NCBI RefSeq assembly: GCF_027942865.1
Contig: NC_134526.1
Span: forward strand, 19,387,784-19,451,783
DNA from: Odontesthes bonariensis
Lineage: Eukaryota > Chordata > Actinopteri > Atheriniformes > Atherinopsidae
Direction of reading: 5' to 3'
Length of the DNA: 64,000 bases
The notes under the pieces are model-generated. The model ran no database searches, had not been told where the DNA came from, and was given only the letters and a program-made list of their open reading frames with translations. The translations under genes were made by a program, and so were the position numbers. How positions within the stretch are numbered: position 1 is the first letter of the stretch; each line of letters starts with the position of its first letter. Of the stretch, positions 44,595 through 54,799 are shown one piece after another.

Positions 44595-44909
44595 CAAAAA
44601 TATTGCTCATGGTATTAGACTCAAACGGCGTGCTGGAGAAGCCTTGGTACACTTTGCAGGTGAAACTCGTGTCGCTGGTAAAGTACTTTTCAGGCACAGA
44701 GAAGCTTCGACTGACTGAATGAGGGCCCGAGTCTTCAGGAAGATCAACGTACTGTTTTTCAGAAATATCCACTCCTTTAGCCTGAAGTGTGACATAAAGG
44801 TCCTGTGAGGAGAGCTGTGTGATGAGACACTCGAGCACAGAGCTGTGTCCCTTCAGCAGTTCTGGAAGAGATCTCCTGATCTCCACCTGTGGAGCTGTAG
44901 GTGGAGGTC
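44595..44909 (-). CDS. ighd: Cdelta3 exon
   Basis: 315 nt, phase 1/1. Ig domain with both cysteines (LECLITQL, FTCKVYQ), but the invariant Trp position reads VTLQAKG, so the core Trp is replaced. Proline-rich start (GPPPTAP) suggests a flexible link to Cdelta2. Donor GTGAGA. Confidence 0.92.
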
Positions 44910-45005
44910 CTGGATGATCAAAGTAGAAAAGAAAAAATAGCTGCATAATATAAGCTGCATTTTCCTTCATTTTGGCTATTTTTTACACACAAAATATCCT
45001 CTTAC

Positions 45006-45299
45006 CTGAAACATCTATTGTCTTTTCATTAGAGAAGCAGCTATGTTCAGCTGCACATTTTAGAAGCTTCAGGTTTTTCCAGGAACTTGGCGAAACCAGC
45101 AGATTACTGAATATATTCGTTTTGTTTCTGACTTGGCTCACATCTGAACTTAATGGAGATTTCCCATCCATCTGCCAGGACAGCTTGACATCAAGCACAC
45201 TGCGAATGGAGCATGTTGCCCTCACATTAGACGTCGCCATTGTTACTGTCTTTAAACTGGGAATCTCCACGTGAATGGAAGGAGTGTTCTTTCCATAGA
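45006..45299 (-). CDS. ighd: Cdelta2 exon
   Basis: 294 nt, phase 1/1. Ig domain with ATCSIRSV, LSWQMDG and LKCAAEH. Acceptor CTGCAG, donor GTAAGA. Only one copy of delta2-delta3-delta4 is present; several teleosts have this trio duplicated. Confidence 0.92.
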
Positions 45300-45440
45300 C
45301 TGCAGGACAAATGTGTTAGTTCACACATTTTAATCTCATCCAAAGGATTCAATTCATGATAAAATATTTTTTTCATTTCACCATGTGGTAGATATTGCTG
45401 GTGATTTATGTCATGTGAAACAGTGTTTGTAAATACTTAC

Positions 45441-45761
45441 TTTGACAAATACTTATTTTTTTTTCAAATTTGCTGTCTTGGTGAATGGACTTGCATGTAA
45501 AATGTGAACCTTTTGTCCACTCTCTCATATCTGGCACTATCTCAGTGGTAAGACTGTAGGTTTTCTTTTCTCCCTCCACACTCTGCAGAAACCTTTCGAT
45601 CGGCTTAATGTCTGTCAGACGCTGGCGGTTCTGTTGCCACTCCACAGTCAAAGTTTTTGGAAAGAAGCCGCTCAGAGTGCAGATGAGTCTGACTTGCGAG
45701 ACTCCAAATTCATCTTCCCAGACAGGGTACAAGGTGATGTTTGGAGAGATAACCATTAGAT
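45441..45761 (-). CDS. ighd: Cdelta1 exon
   Basis: 321 nt, phase 1/1. Ig domain with LICTLSGF, VEWQQNR and FTCKSIH. In teleosts, IgD messages usually join VDJ-Cmu1 to Cdelta1, and the phase 1 acceptor here is compatible with that. It starts about 0.9 kb downstream of mu-TM2. Confidence 0.93.
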
Positions 45762-46129
45762 CTGTGACAGAAAAGATATAACACATCTTTACATGCTCCA
45801 TTCTAAGTAATAGAATAGATTATTTGAAAAACACAAGATTTTTACTTAATTCATACATACCTTCCGATTTAGCTATGTGAACATCTGCTAAGTCTCAATT
45901 CTAAGTGTAGCATATTTGTATTTGGGCTAGATGGCAGATTTGTACTTTTACATCATTTAGTGTTGTAGAGTCATGCAAAAAGGGGGTTGAAAGTCTGTTT
46001 GCACAGATGTTGAGCTTGACAGAGCAGCGCGATCAGGGCAAGCAGTGAGCGGAAGCTTTTCATAACACCCAAGTCCCCAAAAAGTACCAAAATACAGAAG
46101 TGAAACAGCCCAAAGAGCAACAGAGCATC

Positions 46130-47000
46130 ACAGACGACAGGTGTGAGGTGCGGTTATGACAGTAAGAGAAACAGAGAACACATTTAAATATCAAATGTTC
46201 CTTTACATAAGTTAACACAGACTTCTTCTCATGACTTTGCCAAAGGTTTGAGTTTACAAGTCCAACAATAACAGAAAATAGACTGAAAGAGTTACCAACT
46301 GTGAAATGTCACAATTTACATACTGAGTGGAGCATGGGCTGTTGATTCCAGGTGCTGGTTTAATGATGAGCATAACATCATGAAACACAAGATAAAAAGT
46401 GTTAAATTAAATGAACAATATTTTTATCATGGAAAAGGTTAAACTACCAGCAACATGAATGGTTTATAAAAAAAAATGCAAGACAGAAAGAAGTTGGAGG
46501 GAGCACACCAATGAGTATCTTCATTCAAGCATTTATTTCAGAAAAAAGTATAAAAGTTTTGGTATGAAAGAAAAATAGATCTTGTGATTACTTACATGAC
46601 ACAATGATTGCATAAGAAAATTTGTGAAAACACTTTTGAATGTTTTTCCTTTTTTTTATTTACAGAAAGTTCTTTCCATATTCTTCTGGTTTCATTTGAT
46701 CTGAAAAGAGATAGAAAATATAAATATTTATAAAAGGATCAGTTCATTTGCATGGAAAATGATCAAACTCCCACTTAACTATGCAGCTGTGTCGTTGTTG
46801 TGAATTTATGATCAGAGAACGCGTATTTCAGATAAATCATTATTCCATCTCAAATTAGGATTATTTTGATGAACATTACCTTCAATACATTCATCACCAG
46901 AGGCTGCAATGAAATTATTATTGCTGATTTGCATTGTAGTTCAACATATTTATATATCTTATAGAGTTATTTAGTTTAATGTGCTTTCAGAAACATGTGG
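46130..47000. promoter_or_regulatory. Candidate E-mu-3' enhancer
   Basis: Two perfect octamers ATTTGCAT (46746-46753 and 46927-46934) and two CAGGTG E-boxes (46138-46143 and 46349-46354) lie between the mu membrane exons and Cdelta1. In catfish and zebrafish the main IGH enhancer is known to lie between Cmu and Cdelta and to work through octamer and E-box (mu-E5) sites. Location and motifs match, but function is inferred. Confidence 0.55.
46692..46700 (-). CDS. ighm: Cmu membrane exon TM2 (coding part)
   Basis: After acceptor TTTTCAG the minus strand reads ATC AAA TGA, that is Ile-Lys-stop. This matches the phase 0 end of TM1 (AAG) and gives the short basic cytoplasmic tail of membrane IgM (FKIK; teleosts commonly end in KVK). 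About 1.3 kb intron separates it from TM1. Confidence 0.8.
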   Translation of the reverse strand: MK

Positions 47001-47589
47001 ACACACAGCAGAATTAAGTTTCAATCTACCTACAATGATGCACATTTTTGAAAATAAAATTGACTTTGTGTCAGGCCAGAGTTGATTCACCACAGATCTA
47101 ATAAAACTTGTGGACATTTTAATTTAGGAACTTTTCCCTGTACAAGCTTCACTGATGGCTGACATTGTGCAGCTTGCATGGCTTTGTGCAATTATTAATA
47201 CGTCACAAGACAAATATTGGGTTGATGACGATTATTGTGCGTTATTTTTGTTGTAACCTGACTGTGCTCTGTACATTTACTTAGGTCTGCACACTAATGA
47301 GATATTCATTATAAACTCGAGTACTTCCATTTCATCAATACATTTCAGACGGAAACGTACTCTTTGCTCGGCTACGATTGTTTACAAACTCTAGCTGCAA
47401 GTACCATTTTAGATGCAAAATTTAACAACGTGAAAAATAGATATAAAACGCCTTTAAATTACAAAATGTCTTAAAAGCTAGTTGCTGGCAACATTCTTTT
47501 CTTCTGATGCTATAAAAAAAAAGCAGTTAGTTGTCAGGGTCGAATGTCAGAAGTCTAGAGACTATCAACAGCTCAATCAACTACTGATT

Positions 47590-47700
47590 CTTCCCTCTAA
47601 ACTTCTTGCATAGTCTCATTTCAGTGATATGTGTGTACAGCACTTTGGCCAACTGTGTTGTTTTCAAGCGCTATATAAATAAAGTTGGATTGGATTGATC
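47590..47700 (+). repeat. Interspersed repeat fragment
   Basis: 'gtacagcactttggccaact..ttcaagcgctatataaataaagttggattggattg' resembles a frequent teleost repeat 3' end. Family not assigned. Confidence 0.5.
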
Positions 47701-48038
47701 CAATAATTTCAACAAAAATCTGATTAGAGAAAAGGTACAAAATTCCCTTTATGTGACACAATACATATTAGAATCAAACCAAATGCTATAATTATATGTA
47801 TATATATATTTAAATATATATATAATTATTTTTTTCCTGTGGGCTTTTTCATGCAAGATGTTTGTTGGTAACTTTGAGAACACTGCTGCTGAGGTATAGC
47901 TGAATACTTTCTCCACAATTGGTTTTGCACGAATATACTGTCATTGCAGTCATCTTATAATTAGTTTCCTGCTGAACCCGAATGGTCAAGTCAAAACCAA
48001 AATCCGTGCACAACGCTTTCATTTAGGCATGTCATTAC

Positions 48039-48175
48039 CTTGAAAGTGGTGCTTCCGATAGTGAACAGCAGAGTGATGATGAATAGAAGGATGAAGGTGA
48101 GAGCTGTCTTGGCCATGTTATCTTCCTCTGCATCCATGGCCTCGCTCCAGCGGAAGCTTGGGTCAACCAGGATGT
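48039..48175 (-). CDS. ighm: Cmu membrane exon TM1
   Basis: 137 nt, phase 1 in and phase 0 out. It encodes an acidic linker (DPSFRWSEAMDAEED) and a hydrophobic helix (TALTFILLFIITLLFTIGST), ending TTFK. In teleosts this exon usually joins to the end of Cmu3, dropping Cmu4, to make membrane IgM; the phase permits that. Donor GTAATG. Confidence 0.92.
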
Positions 48176-48189
48176 CTGGACGTAGTGCA

Positions 48190-48815
48190 GAGTAATTGAT
48201 CAGTAAAATCTTTGGACAGTCTACATTCAGCTTTGAGCAACGCTTTGTGACACATTGACCAACAACTGCACAAATTTCTCAAAGTAAGTCAATGTATTCT
48301 AAAACTTCACCGGTCAGAGTGGGTTTTATCTGTATCAACTGTGAGTGTCCCATAAGGTTTAATAGTTTAGCATGTTTTTACGCAATTACATTCTGATTAC
48401 AGTCATCAATCTTGTAATGATCCTGACTTGCTTTTTTTAGAGACCCCATTATGTGCCTTGCATGACTTCGCTAGTGAGTCAGTATTTTAACTGTTTTTGA
48501 GACCACAGACCAATAGTTCAACTGTTATTTGTCTTATTGGGATTGCAAGACCCAGTAGAGCAAACATGCAGAGACAGGTTGCAGAAGCTTTGTTAGCACT
48601 GTTTTCTGTGTATCAATATTCTACAATTTTGTAAAACTTATTCATGCGGGTATCTGCAGCCACTAGATATCTAATACATGTAACGAAAGGAAAGCACTGA
48701 CTCAACACTCCACACAAGATAAACATACAGTGAAACAGATGGATTAAATGAAGACATAAAGTGCAAGCGACACACACATCAACACAGTTGTCAAGTGTTT
48801 TTTTTTAGTTTTTTT
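48190..48815. other. Intron/spacer between Cmu4 and mu-TM1
   Basis: No exon recognised. It carries the 3' UTR of secretory IgM at its right end. Confidence 0.5.
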
Positions 48816-48827
48816 TTTTTATTTTGA

Positions 48828-48833
48828 ATCTGC
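48828..48833 (-). terminator. Polyadenylation signal of secretory IgM
   Basis: AATAAA on the minus strand, 87 bp past the Cmu4 stop codon. Confidence 0.7.
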
Positions 48834-48919
48834 ATTAATAACACACAAACACAATGTCATATCACAAGCAGCAAACGTCAAACAACAGAAGACACAACAA
48901 AAACACAGAGTGACATCTA

Positions 48920-49308
48920 CTAGGCCTTGCACGTTTCAGGGACGTTCAAGTTAAGGTTGACCAGGTTGGTACTTTCAGATGTTCTGTGTCCAATGGATCT
49001 GACAATGACTTTGTTTGAGTTTGTAATAGATTCGTGGGAAACAGCACAGCTATACACCACGTCACGCTTTTGCCACTGCTCGAGGCTGAGGGTTAACTGG
49101 CTGTAAACTGAGAAGAATCCATGATTATTTTCTATGGGGTTTGTGGTATTGATCAGGAATTCAGAGTCTGGTTCCATATCGTCAACAGACCAAGACACGA
49201 AAACGTCCTGCGGGTAGAAGTCTTTCACATAGCAAGTCAGGATCACCACATCTTTTCTAATATGTTCTAGTGGAGGCAGCATAAACACTGAAGGACGCTC
49301 AGGTGTTC
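48920..49308 (-). CDS. ighm: Cmu4 exon with secretory tail
   Basis: 389 nt including stop, phase 1 acceptor. Ig domain with LTCYVKDF, VSWSVDD and YSCAVSH, followed by a tailpiece ending NLNVPETCKA. The tail contains the penultimate-type Cys used for IgM polymer bonds. The start region GTPERPSVF is typical of the last mu domain. Confidence 0.95.
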
Positions 49309-49451
49309 CTGCAAGCACAAAAAAACAACAACAAGAGTCCAGAATTAAATCTATACTGCAAAAGATACTCTGACAAAAAACAATGAGTTTGTTGTCATAA
49401 CACAAAGGATTAAACAAATGCAATTTGGGAAATGGGCAGCAGTATACTTAC

Positions 49452-49763
49452 CAGACATGCGTTCATAAGATGTCTTCAGTGGCTCTAACATACTACTATG
49501 ATGAACACTGCAGAAGCGCTTAATTCCACTGGTCCATTCACCATAGCTGATATCAAGTTCGGCTTTCAATATACTTGATGATTCAGACTTATTGACGTAA
49601 ACAAGTTCTTTTCCTTTCTCATCCTCCCATACAATCTTGTCCAATTTACCACGTTTTACTTTGACTTCACATGTTAAGACTCCTTTTCCTTTCAAAAACA
49701 TGTCCTCACTTTTTGGGTCTATGATCTTTACATCCACATCTGCTGTGGGACACCCTTCACCAC
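49452..49763 (-). CDS. ighm: Cmu3 exon
   Basis: 312 nt, phase 1/1. Ig domain with LTCEVKV, IVWEDEK and RFCSVHH. Acceptor ATTCAG, donor GTAAGT. N-glycosylation motif NKS. Confidence 0.94.
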
Positions 49764-49854
49764 CTGAATGAAGAATTGAACAGAACTTGTTTACAAGTCA
49801 TATTGCAAATCAATGTGAAGTGAAATCAAACAAAAAAGTAATCGTTTTACTCAC

Positions 49855-50202
49855 CAGAGGAACTTTCTTTGTTGGTCACATGTTCTTCTACTTTAGTTTC
49901 TGCGTTGTTTTCCCCTTTCCCCTTGAACTCGCATGTGAATTTTGCATTAGAAGGTATTTCAGCGGTCTTCACTGTGAGCAAACTTGCTGCACTGTACAAT
50001 GTTGTTCCATTGGGGAATTTTCTGTCTCCAGACGGTGTAATGATCTCATCTATTATGTTGTTGATTTTGTTGCCATCTTTCAGCCATGTGAACTCAAATT
50101 TATTTGGTGAAAAATCTTTGGCAAAGCAGGAGAAGGATGTCTCCTCTTTTCCCTCAACAGAGGACGAACACACTTTAAGCTCTGGCAACTGATAATACAC
50201 GT
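49855..50202 (-). CDS. ighm: Cmu2 exon
   Basis: 348 nt, phase 1/1. Ig domain with FSCFAKDF, FTWLKDG and FTCEFKG, plus a Cys in the first strand (KVCSSSVEG) and an NGT glycosylation site. It ends in a hydrophilic extension (TKVEEHVTNKESSSG) that acts as the linker to Cmu3. Confidence 0.94.
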
Positions 50203-50209
50203 CTGAAAA

Positions 50210-51100
50210 ACAAACACATACACAAATATATGTTTGCAGAAGCAAGAAATATACACACATATATATGCAGAAGCCCAGGTAAACAATGTGCCACTGTTAT
50301 CATTTGATGAATATTTTCTTTTTCAGACAATGGTACAGTATAACAAAGTTTGTATATGTACTGTAACTTGAACACATAGGTGCACATAATTATGCAACTA
50401 ATCTTGTTTCTAAAGTGGGCACAAGAAATCAAAGAAAAATATAAAATTTTCACTTTCACTTAAATGAACAGCAGAGCTCTGAGGCTCACTTCTGCATATA
50501 CATTGACTGGCAAGCAAACACAGACTTAATCTGAATGTTAATTATGTTAATTATCAACAGATAGTGAAAATAGAGACAGGCAGGGGAGAGGGAGTACTGG
50601 GATTATGCAGATAGATGGAAAGAAGCACAACACACTACTATAGTCTCTGACAGCTGCAGGGGACGTTCAGTATACTAGTGAGGATGGAAATAGACAGTCA
50701 GATGCTTAATATTCCAGATACTCTAACATTTTCATTTCAGTTTATCCTGCCAGTTCTAAATGTAGAAAGTAAGCACATGCAATTGATGGCTGTATACATT
50801 TTTGTGTTAGAATTTACAAGTACTGTATTTAGCCCAGTATCACCTTTATATGCTGTAGACTATTGATTTATCAAATTAACACTGAATCCGTTGACAGAGC
50901 CGACCGATTCTCACAACGTATTATGCCCAAATTCACTGTCAATAATCCGTTACAAAACTGATCCAAAATTTCTTTTATAAATGATGCATTTTCTTTAAAA
51001 GCCTTCAACTTGTTTTTTCATTCTGAATTTTGAGAAACATGCAAACCACTTACAATCTAAATAAGACACTAAAAAGTAATGATTGGTTACATAGCATAAG
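50210..51100. other. Cmu1-Cmu2 intron
   Basis: About 0.9 kb; no other feature recognised. Confidence 0.6.
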
Positions 51101-51106
51101 TCTTAC

Positions 51107-51403
51107 TTGGCTTTTGGATAGGAGCCTGTCCAGTCCCTGCAGCATGAGTCGCGACACATTCGAAACGCTGTTTTGCATCCCAGTCCTGTCTCTTGACTCG
51201 GATTTGACTGATTCCCATATATTCGCTGCCCTTTTGTATTGGAGGGTACTGAATGAAGTCAGTCAAAGCGGTGCTGCCTTGTTTCCATGAGAAAGTCAGC
51301 GAGGAGGGAGTAAAACCGGTGGCAAGGCACCCAAGGGTGACCGTCGCTCCACTGCCAGAACCACATTGCATCAGAGGAAATACACTAGGCTTTGTCGAAG
51401 CCG
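51107..51403 (-). CDS. ighm: Cmu1 exon
   Basis: 297 nt, phase 1/1. It begins [17 protein letters not shown]; the early Cys is the expected light-chain bond. Core motifs [15 protein letters not shown] and FECVATH. The acceptor CCCCAG receives the phase 1 donor of every JH, giving S-A-A across the junction. Donor GTAAGA. Lies about 0.5 kb from the nearest JH. Confidence 0.95.
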
Positions 51404-51409
51404 CTGGGG

Positions 51410-51885
51410 AAGCAAAAAAGAAATGTTTGAGCAAAACAAGCAAATAGAAATGAAATAACTACCAACAATTTTTTGTGAACATTGAAACATTCTCTTAATA
51501 TTCTCATCTTAAAGGTTCTATTTAAAGAGAAGTCGGTTCAATGATATTCAATAATGATTCAATGATACCAAAATAATTTTTTTTTAAAAAGTGTTAATGC
51601 TGACATTTTAAAGCATTAAGTGTTGACTTTTTTCAGTTTTCCCATCTTTAGTCATTTTATTGTATTAAGATTAATATTACCCAATGCTAAAATTTGTTTG
51701 CTTTTTTTAAATAATAAAGAAAATTGGCAATTTATTTTCAACGCACAATTTCGACTAAGACTTGTTATTTTCACGGGTGAGGAAAGGTATTAAGTGATAA
51801 ATATCTGTCAAACAGTTAATGGCACATTCTTACAAAAACCTTTTATTTTTCTCTGAAATTTAGTGGTTTTTCGTTAGTAGATTGT
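51410..51885. other. JH-Cmu1 intron
   Basis: Only about 0.5 kb. No switch-type repeats and no octamer noticed. Teleosts do not class-switch. Confidence 0.6.
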
Positions 51886-51891
51886 GCTTAC

Positions 51892-51954
51892 CTGATGAGA
51901 CGGTGACCATTGTACCTTTACCCCAGTAGTCAAAAGCAGCATAGTAACACAGTG
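51892..51954 (-). CDS. JH1 segment with RSS heptamer
   Basis: Coding 51892-51947: YYAAFDYWGKGTMVTVSS, then donor GTAAG. Heptamer CACTGTG (51948-51954); the nonamer position about 22-23 bp away is degenerate (TCTTTTTAA read on the minus strand). It is the JH nearest Cmu. Confidence 0.92.
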
Positions 51955-52449
51955 CTCAATCTACTTCATTCTCAGTTTAAAAAGAAGCTAATCCATGAAT
52001 GTTGAAAACCAAATTCTTCTAAACGTTTTATGCATTTAACTAATTTCAAAGTTTTATGAAAACCACTCAAACCGGCCAACATCCACACTCACCATTAAAA
52101 TGAATTTTTGGAATACGGCATTTGCGAACAGTGTTACGGTGAGTCTTTACATAGTGATACTTAATAGTTCAAATCCTACCTGAAGACACTGTTACTACGG
52201 TCTTTTCCCCCCAGATGCTGAAAAACCCAGTTATCCACATATTTAACAAAAATTAATTAACATCACATTCCGTCATATCATTTCACAAAGTTTGACTTTA
52301 AAACTTTTTAGACTAAATATAAAATTAAAACCTGTTTGCAGAGTTACGTTACAACTAGATTTCACAACAAGGTTTAAAGAATTCCATATATATTTAATTC
52401 ATATGGATACAATTTTTTTACTGTTATTAGAAACAATAAAATGTCATAC

Positions 52450-52512
52450 CTGATGTTACAGTGACCATTGTGCCTTTTCCCCAGTAGTCAAAAGCTTCGT
52501 AGTAGCACAGTG
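52450..52512 (-). CDS. JH2 segment with RSS heptamer
   Basis: Coding 52450-52505: YYEAFDYWGKGTMVTVTS. Heptamer CACTGTG (52506-52512). Its 5' flank is nearly the same as that of JH4. Donor GTATG. Confidence 0.92.
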
Positions 52513-52803
52513 CTGAATCTACTTAACTCTTAGTATAAAAAAACTAATCGATCAGCGCAAGACAATTTCATATTTAGTAATTCTCAAAAATGTTTTGATA
52601 CCCACTCAAAACACGCAAAACAGGCTGACCATTAACATCACTTTTAACAATATCGCAGTTGAGGAATTTAGATTTTTTTTGCCTTTTTAAAAACTGTAAA
52701 TCAGTTTACTTTTAGGCTTTACATATTAAGAATTATACTACGACAAAGACTTGGTATTTAAAAATCCAAAACACACCATACAGTAGATTTAAAATAGTCT
52801 TAC

Positions 52804-52864
52804 CTGATGACACTGTTACCATCGTGCCTTTTCCCCAGTAGTCAAAAGCCAAGTAGTCACAGTA
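52804..52864 (-). CDS. JH3 segment with RSS heptamer
   Basis: Coding 52804-52857: YLAFDYWGKGTMVTVSS. Heptamer TACTGTG (52858-52864), one base off consensus; 23-bp spacer to an ATAATAACC-type nonamer (plus strand). Near twin of JH5. Confidence 0.9.
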
Positions 52865-53106
52865 AAAAGACTCAACTGACACTCCCAATAATAACCCATA
52901 ACCGTTACATCCTGTTATTTAATACTACATAGTTTGGTCAGGATAATATTAGCAAATCTATACAAAGTCAACACATCTTTGTAGTATTATCCTCCAGCTG
53001 TGTTTAACAGCCACAAAGTCACATTTTTGACAAATTATTGCGTCAGCCGTTTTGTTCAAGTAATCTCAAATATATTTCTCAAAATAAAAACGAGAATATT
53101 ACATAC

Positions 53107-53166
53107 CGGAGGTGACGGTGACCATTGTGCCTTTTCCCCAGTAGTCAAAAGCACCGTAGCACAGTG
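53107..53166 (-). CDS. JH4 segment with RSS heptamer
   Basis: Coding 53107-53159: YGAFDYWGKGTMVTVTS. Heptamer CACTGTG (53160-53166); 23-bp spacer to a TAAAAAACT-like nonamer (plus strand). The coding end matches JH6. Confidence 0.91.
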
Positions 53167-53422
53167 CCGAATGTACTTAACTCTTAGTATAAAAAACTAA
53201 TCGACAAACGATCAGCGCAGGACAATTTCATATTTAGTAATTCTCAAAAATGTTTTGATACCCACTCAAAACACGCTGACCATTAACATCACTTTTAACA
53301 ATATCGCGGTTTAGGAATTTCTTGTGTTTACCTTGAATTACATATTAAGAATTATATTACGACAAAGACTTGGCATTTAGAAATGTAAAACACACCATAC
53401 AGTAGATTTAAAATAGTCTTAC

Positions 53423-53515
53423 CTGATGACACTGTTACCATCGTGCCTTTTCCCCAGTAGTCAAAAGCCCAGTAGTCACAGTAAAAAGAGTCAACAGACA
53501 CTTCCAACAATAACC
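53423..53515 (-). CDS. JH5 segment with full 23-RSS
   Basis: Coding 53423-53476: YWAFDYWGKGTMVTVSS. Heptamer TACTGTG (53477-53483), 23-bp spacer, nonamer read on the plus strand ACAATAACC (53507-53515). Twin of JH3. Confidence 0.92.
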
Positions 53516-53724
53516 CATAACCGTTACATCCTGTTATTTAATACTACATAGTTTGGTCAGGATAATATTCGCAAATCTATCCAAAGTTAATACATCTTTG
53601 TAAAGATATCCTCCAGCTGTGTATAACAGCAACAAAGTCACATTTTGACAAATTATTGTGTCAGCCGTTTTGTTCAAGTAATCACAAATGTATTTCTCAA
53701 ATTAAAAACGAGGATATTACATAC

Positions 53725-53814
53725 CGGAGGTGACGGTGACCATTGTGCCTTTTCCCCAGTAGTCAAAAGCGTAGTCACAGTACGACAAATGATCAACTAC
53801 CCCATACTAAAACC
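53725..53814 (-). CDS. JH6 segment with full 23-RSS
   Basis: Coding 53725-53775: YAFDYWGKGTMVTVTS. Heptamer TACTGTG (53776-53782), 23-bp spacer, nonamer ACTAAAACC (53806-53814, plus strand). Confidence 0.92.
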
Positions 53815-54030
53815 TGCTAACTGATTAATATAATTTCTGTAACAGACTGTTTTATCACTATTTAACTTTGGCATATTTTCCTTGAACTGTACAATATTCA
53901 AACTGAGTCGGCAGATTTAGAAATGAATGGATAACACTGTGTCGCAACTGGATTTCTTAAAAAAAGTAAAAAAAATACTGTTTTCAAAACAAAATCTAAA
54001 CATTCGACAGAAAAATTGAGATCGGCTTAC

Positions 54031-54120
54031 CTGATGTCACAGTAACTGTGGTTCCTTTTCCCCAGTAGTCAAAAGCGTCGTCACAGTGTAATGTTTCAAC
54101 ATATCCAACATACAAAAACC
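54031..54120 (-). CDS. JH7 segment with full 23-RSS
   Basis: Coding 54031-54081: DAFDYWGKGTTVTVTS. Heptamer CACTGTG (54082-54088), 23-bp spacer, perfect nonamer ACAAAAACC (54112-54120, plus strand). Best JH signal of the array. Confidence 0.95.
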
Positions 54121-54235
54121 ATCACCTCAAAGACACTGGTGATGCCACTTAGGTGGGAATATGGCACACCAACCAGTGTAATAAGTACCTCTCTAAAATG
54201 AATAATACAAGAAAAAGTATCCTTCTGTTTTTTAC

Positions 54236-54325
54236 CTGTTGTGACAGTGACCGTCGTTCCTTTCCCCCAGTAGTCAAAAGCATTGTCACAGTGTATAGTA
54301 TGAGTACATTCAACATACAAAATTA
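54236..54325 (-). CDS. JH8 segment with full 23-RSS
   Basis: Coding 54236-54286: NAFDYWGKGTTVTVTT. Heptamer CACTGTG (54287-54293), 23-bp spacer, nonamer ACAAAATTA (54317-54325, plus strand). Confidence 0.93.
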
Positions 54326-54415
54326 GGCATCTTTGAGTCTGAGGTCTAAAAATGCCAAATTAAAGAGTCAAGTTATTACAATTACAGTGCGATGACAAAA
54401 AGCTTTGTTTTTTAC

Positions 54416-54505
54416 CTGATGTGACAGTCACCATCGTTCCTTTTCCCCAGTAGTCAAAGTAGTTGTCACAGTGACAAATTTCAATAGAACTCGAGTGCAA
54501 AAATA
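54416..54505 (-). CDS. JH9 segment with full 23-RSS
   Basis: Coding 54416-54466: NYFDYWGKGTMVTVTS. Heptamer CACTGTG (54467-54473), 23-bp spacer, nonamer GCAAAAATA (54497-54505, plus strand). Confidence 0.93.
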
Positions 54506-54706
54506 GCTCACATACTTGTGTCATTTAATAAGTTATTGTACACTATCAGCAGAGTACTAGAACATACCCGTCACTGACCCAGAGCTTCAATTTTTAACAA
54601 GGATTATACTGTAGCTTACGTGGAGAACAAAATCAAGAAAAACTCAGTGATAATCAGAAAACAATATTGGATTTTGTTGACTTAATATACTTTGGATCAT
54701 TCTTAC

Positions 54707-54796
54707 CTGATGTTACAGTGACTTGTGTTCCTTTCCCCCAGTAGTCAAAGTAGGCATCACAGTGAGATACTACAGTCTACTGCTAATACAAATACA
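54707..54796 (-). CDS. JH10 segment with full 23-RSS
   Basis: Coding 54707-54757: AYFDYWGKGTQVTVTS. Heptamer CACTGTG (54758-54764), 23-bp spacer, nonamer ACAAATACA (54788-54796, plus strand). Most DH-proximal JH. Confidence 0.93.
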
Positions 54797-54799
54797 TAT

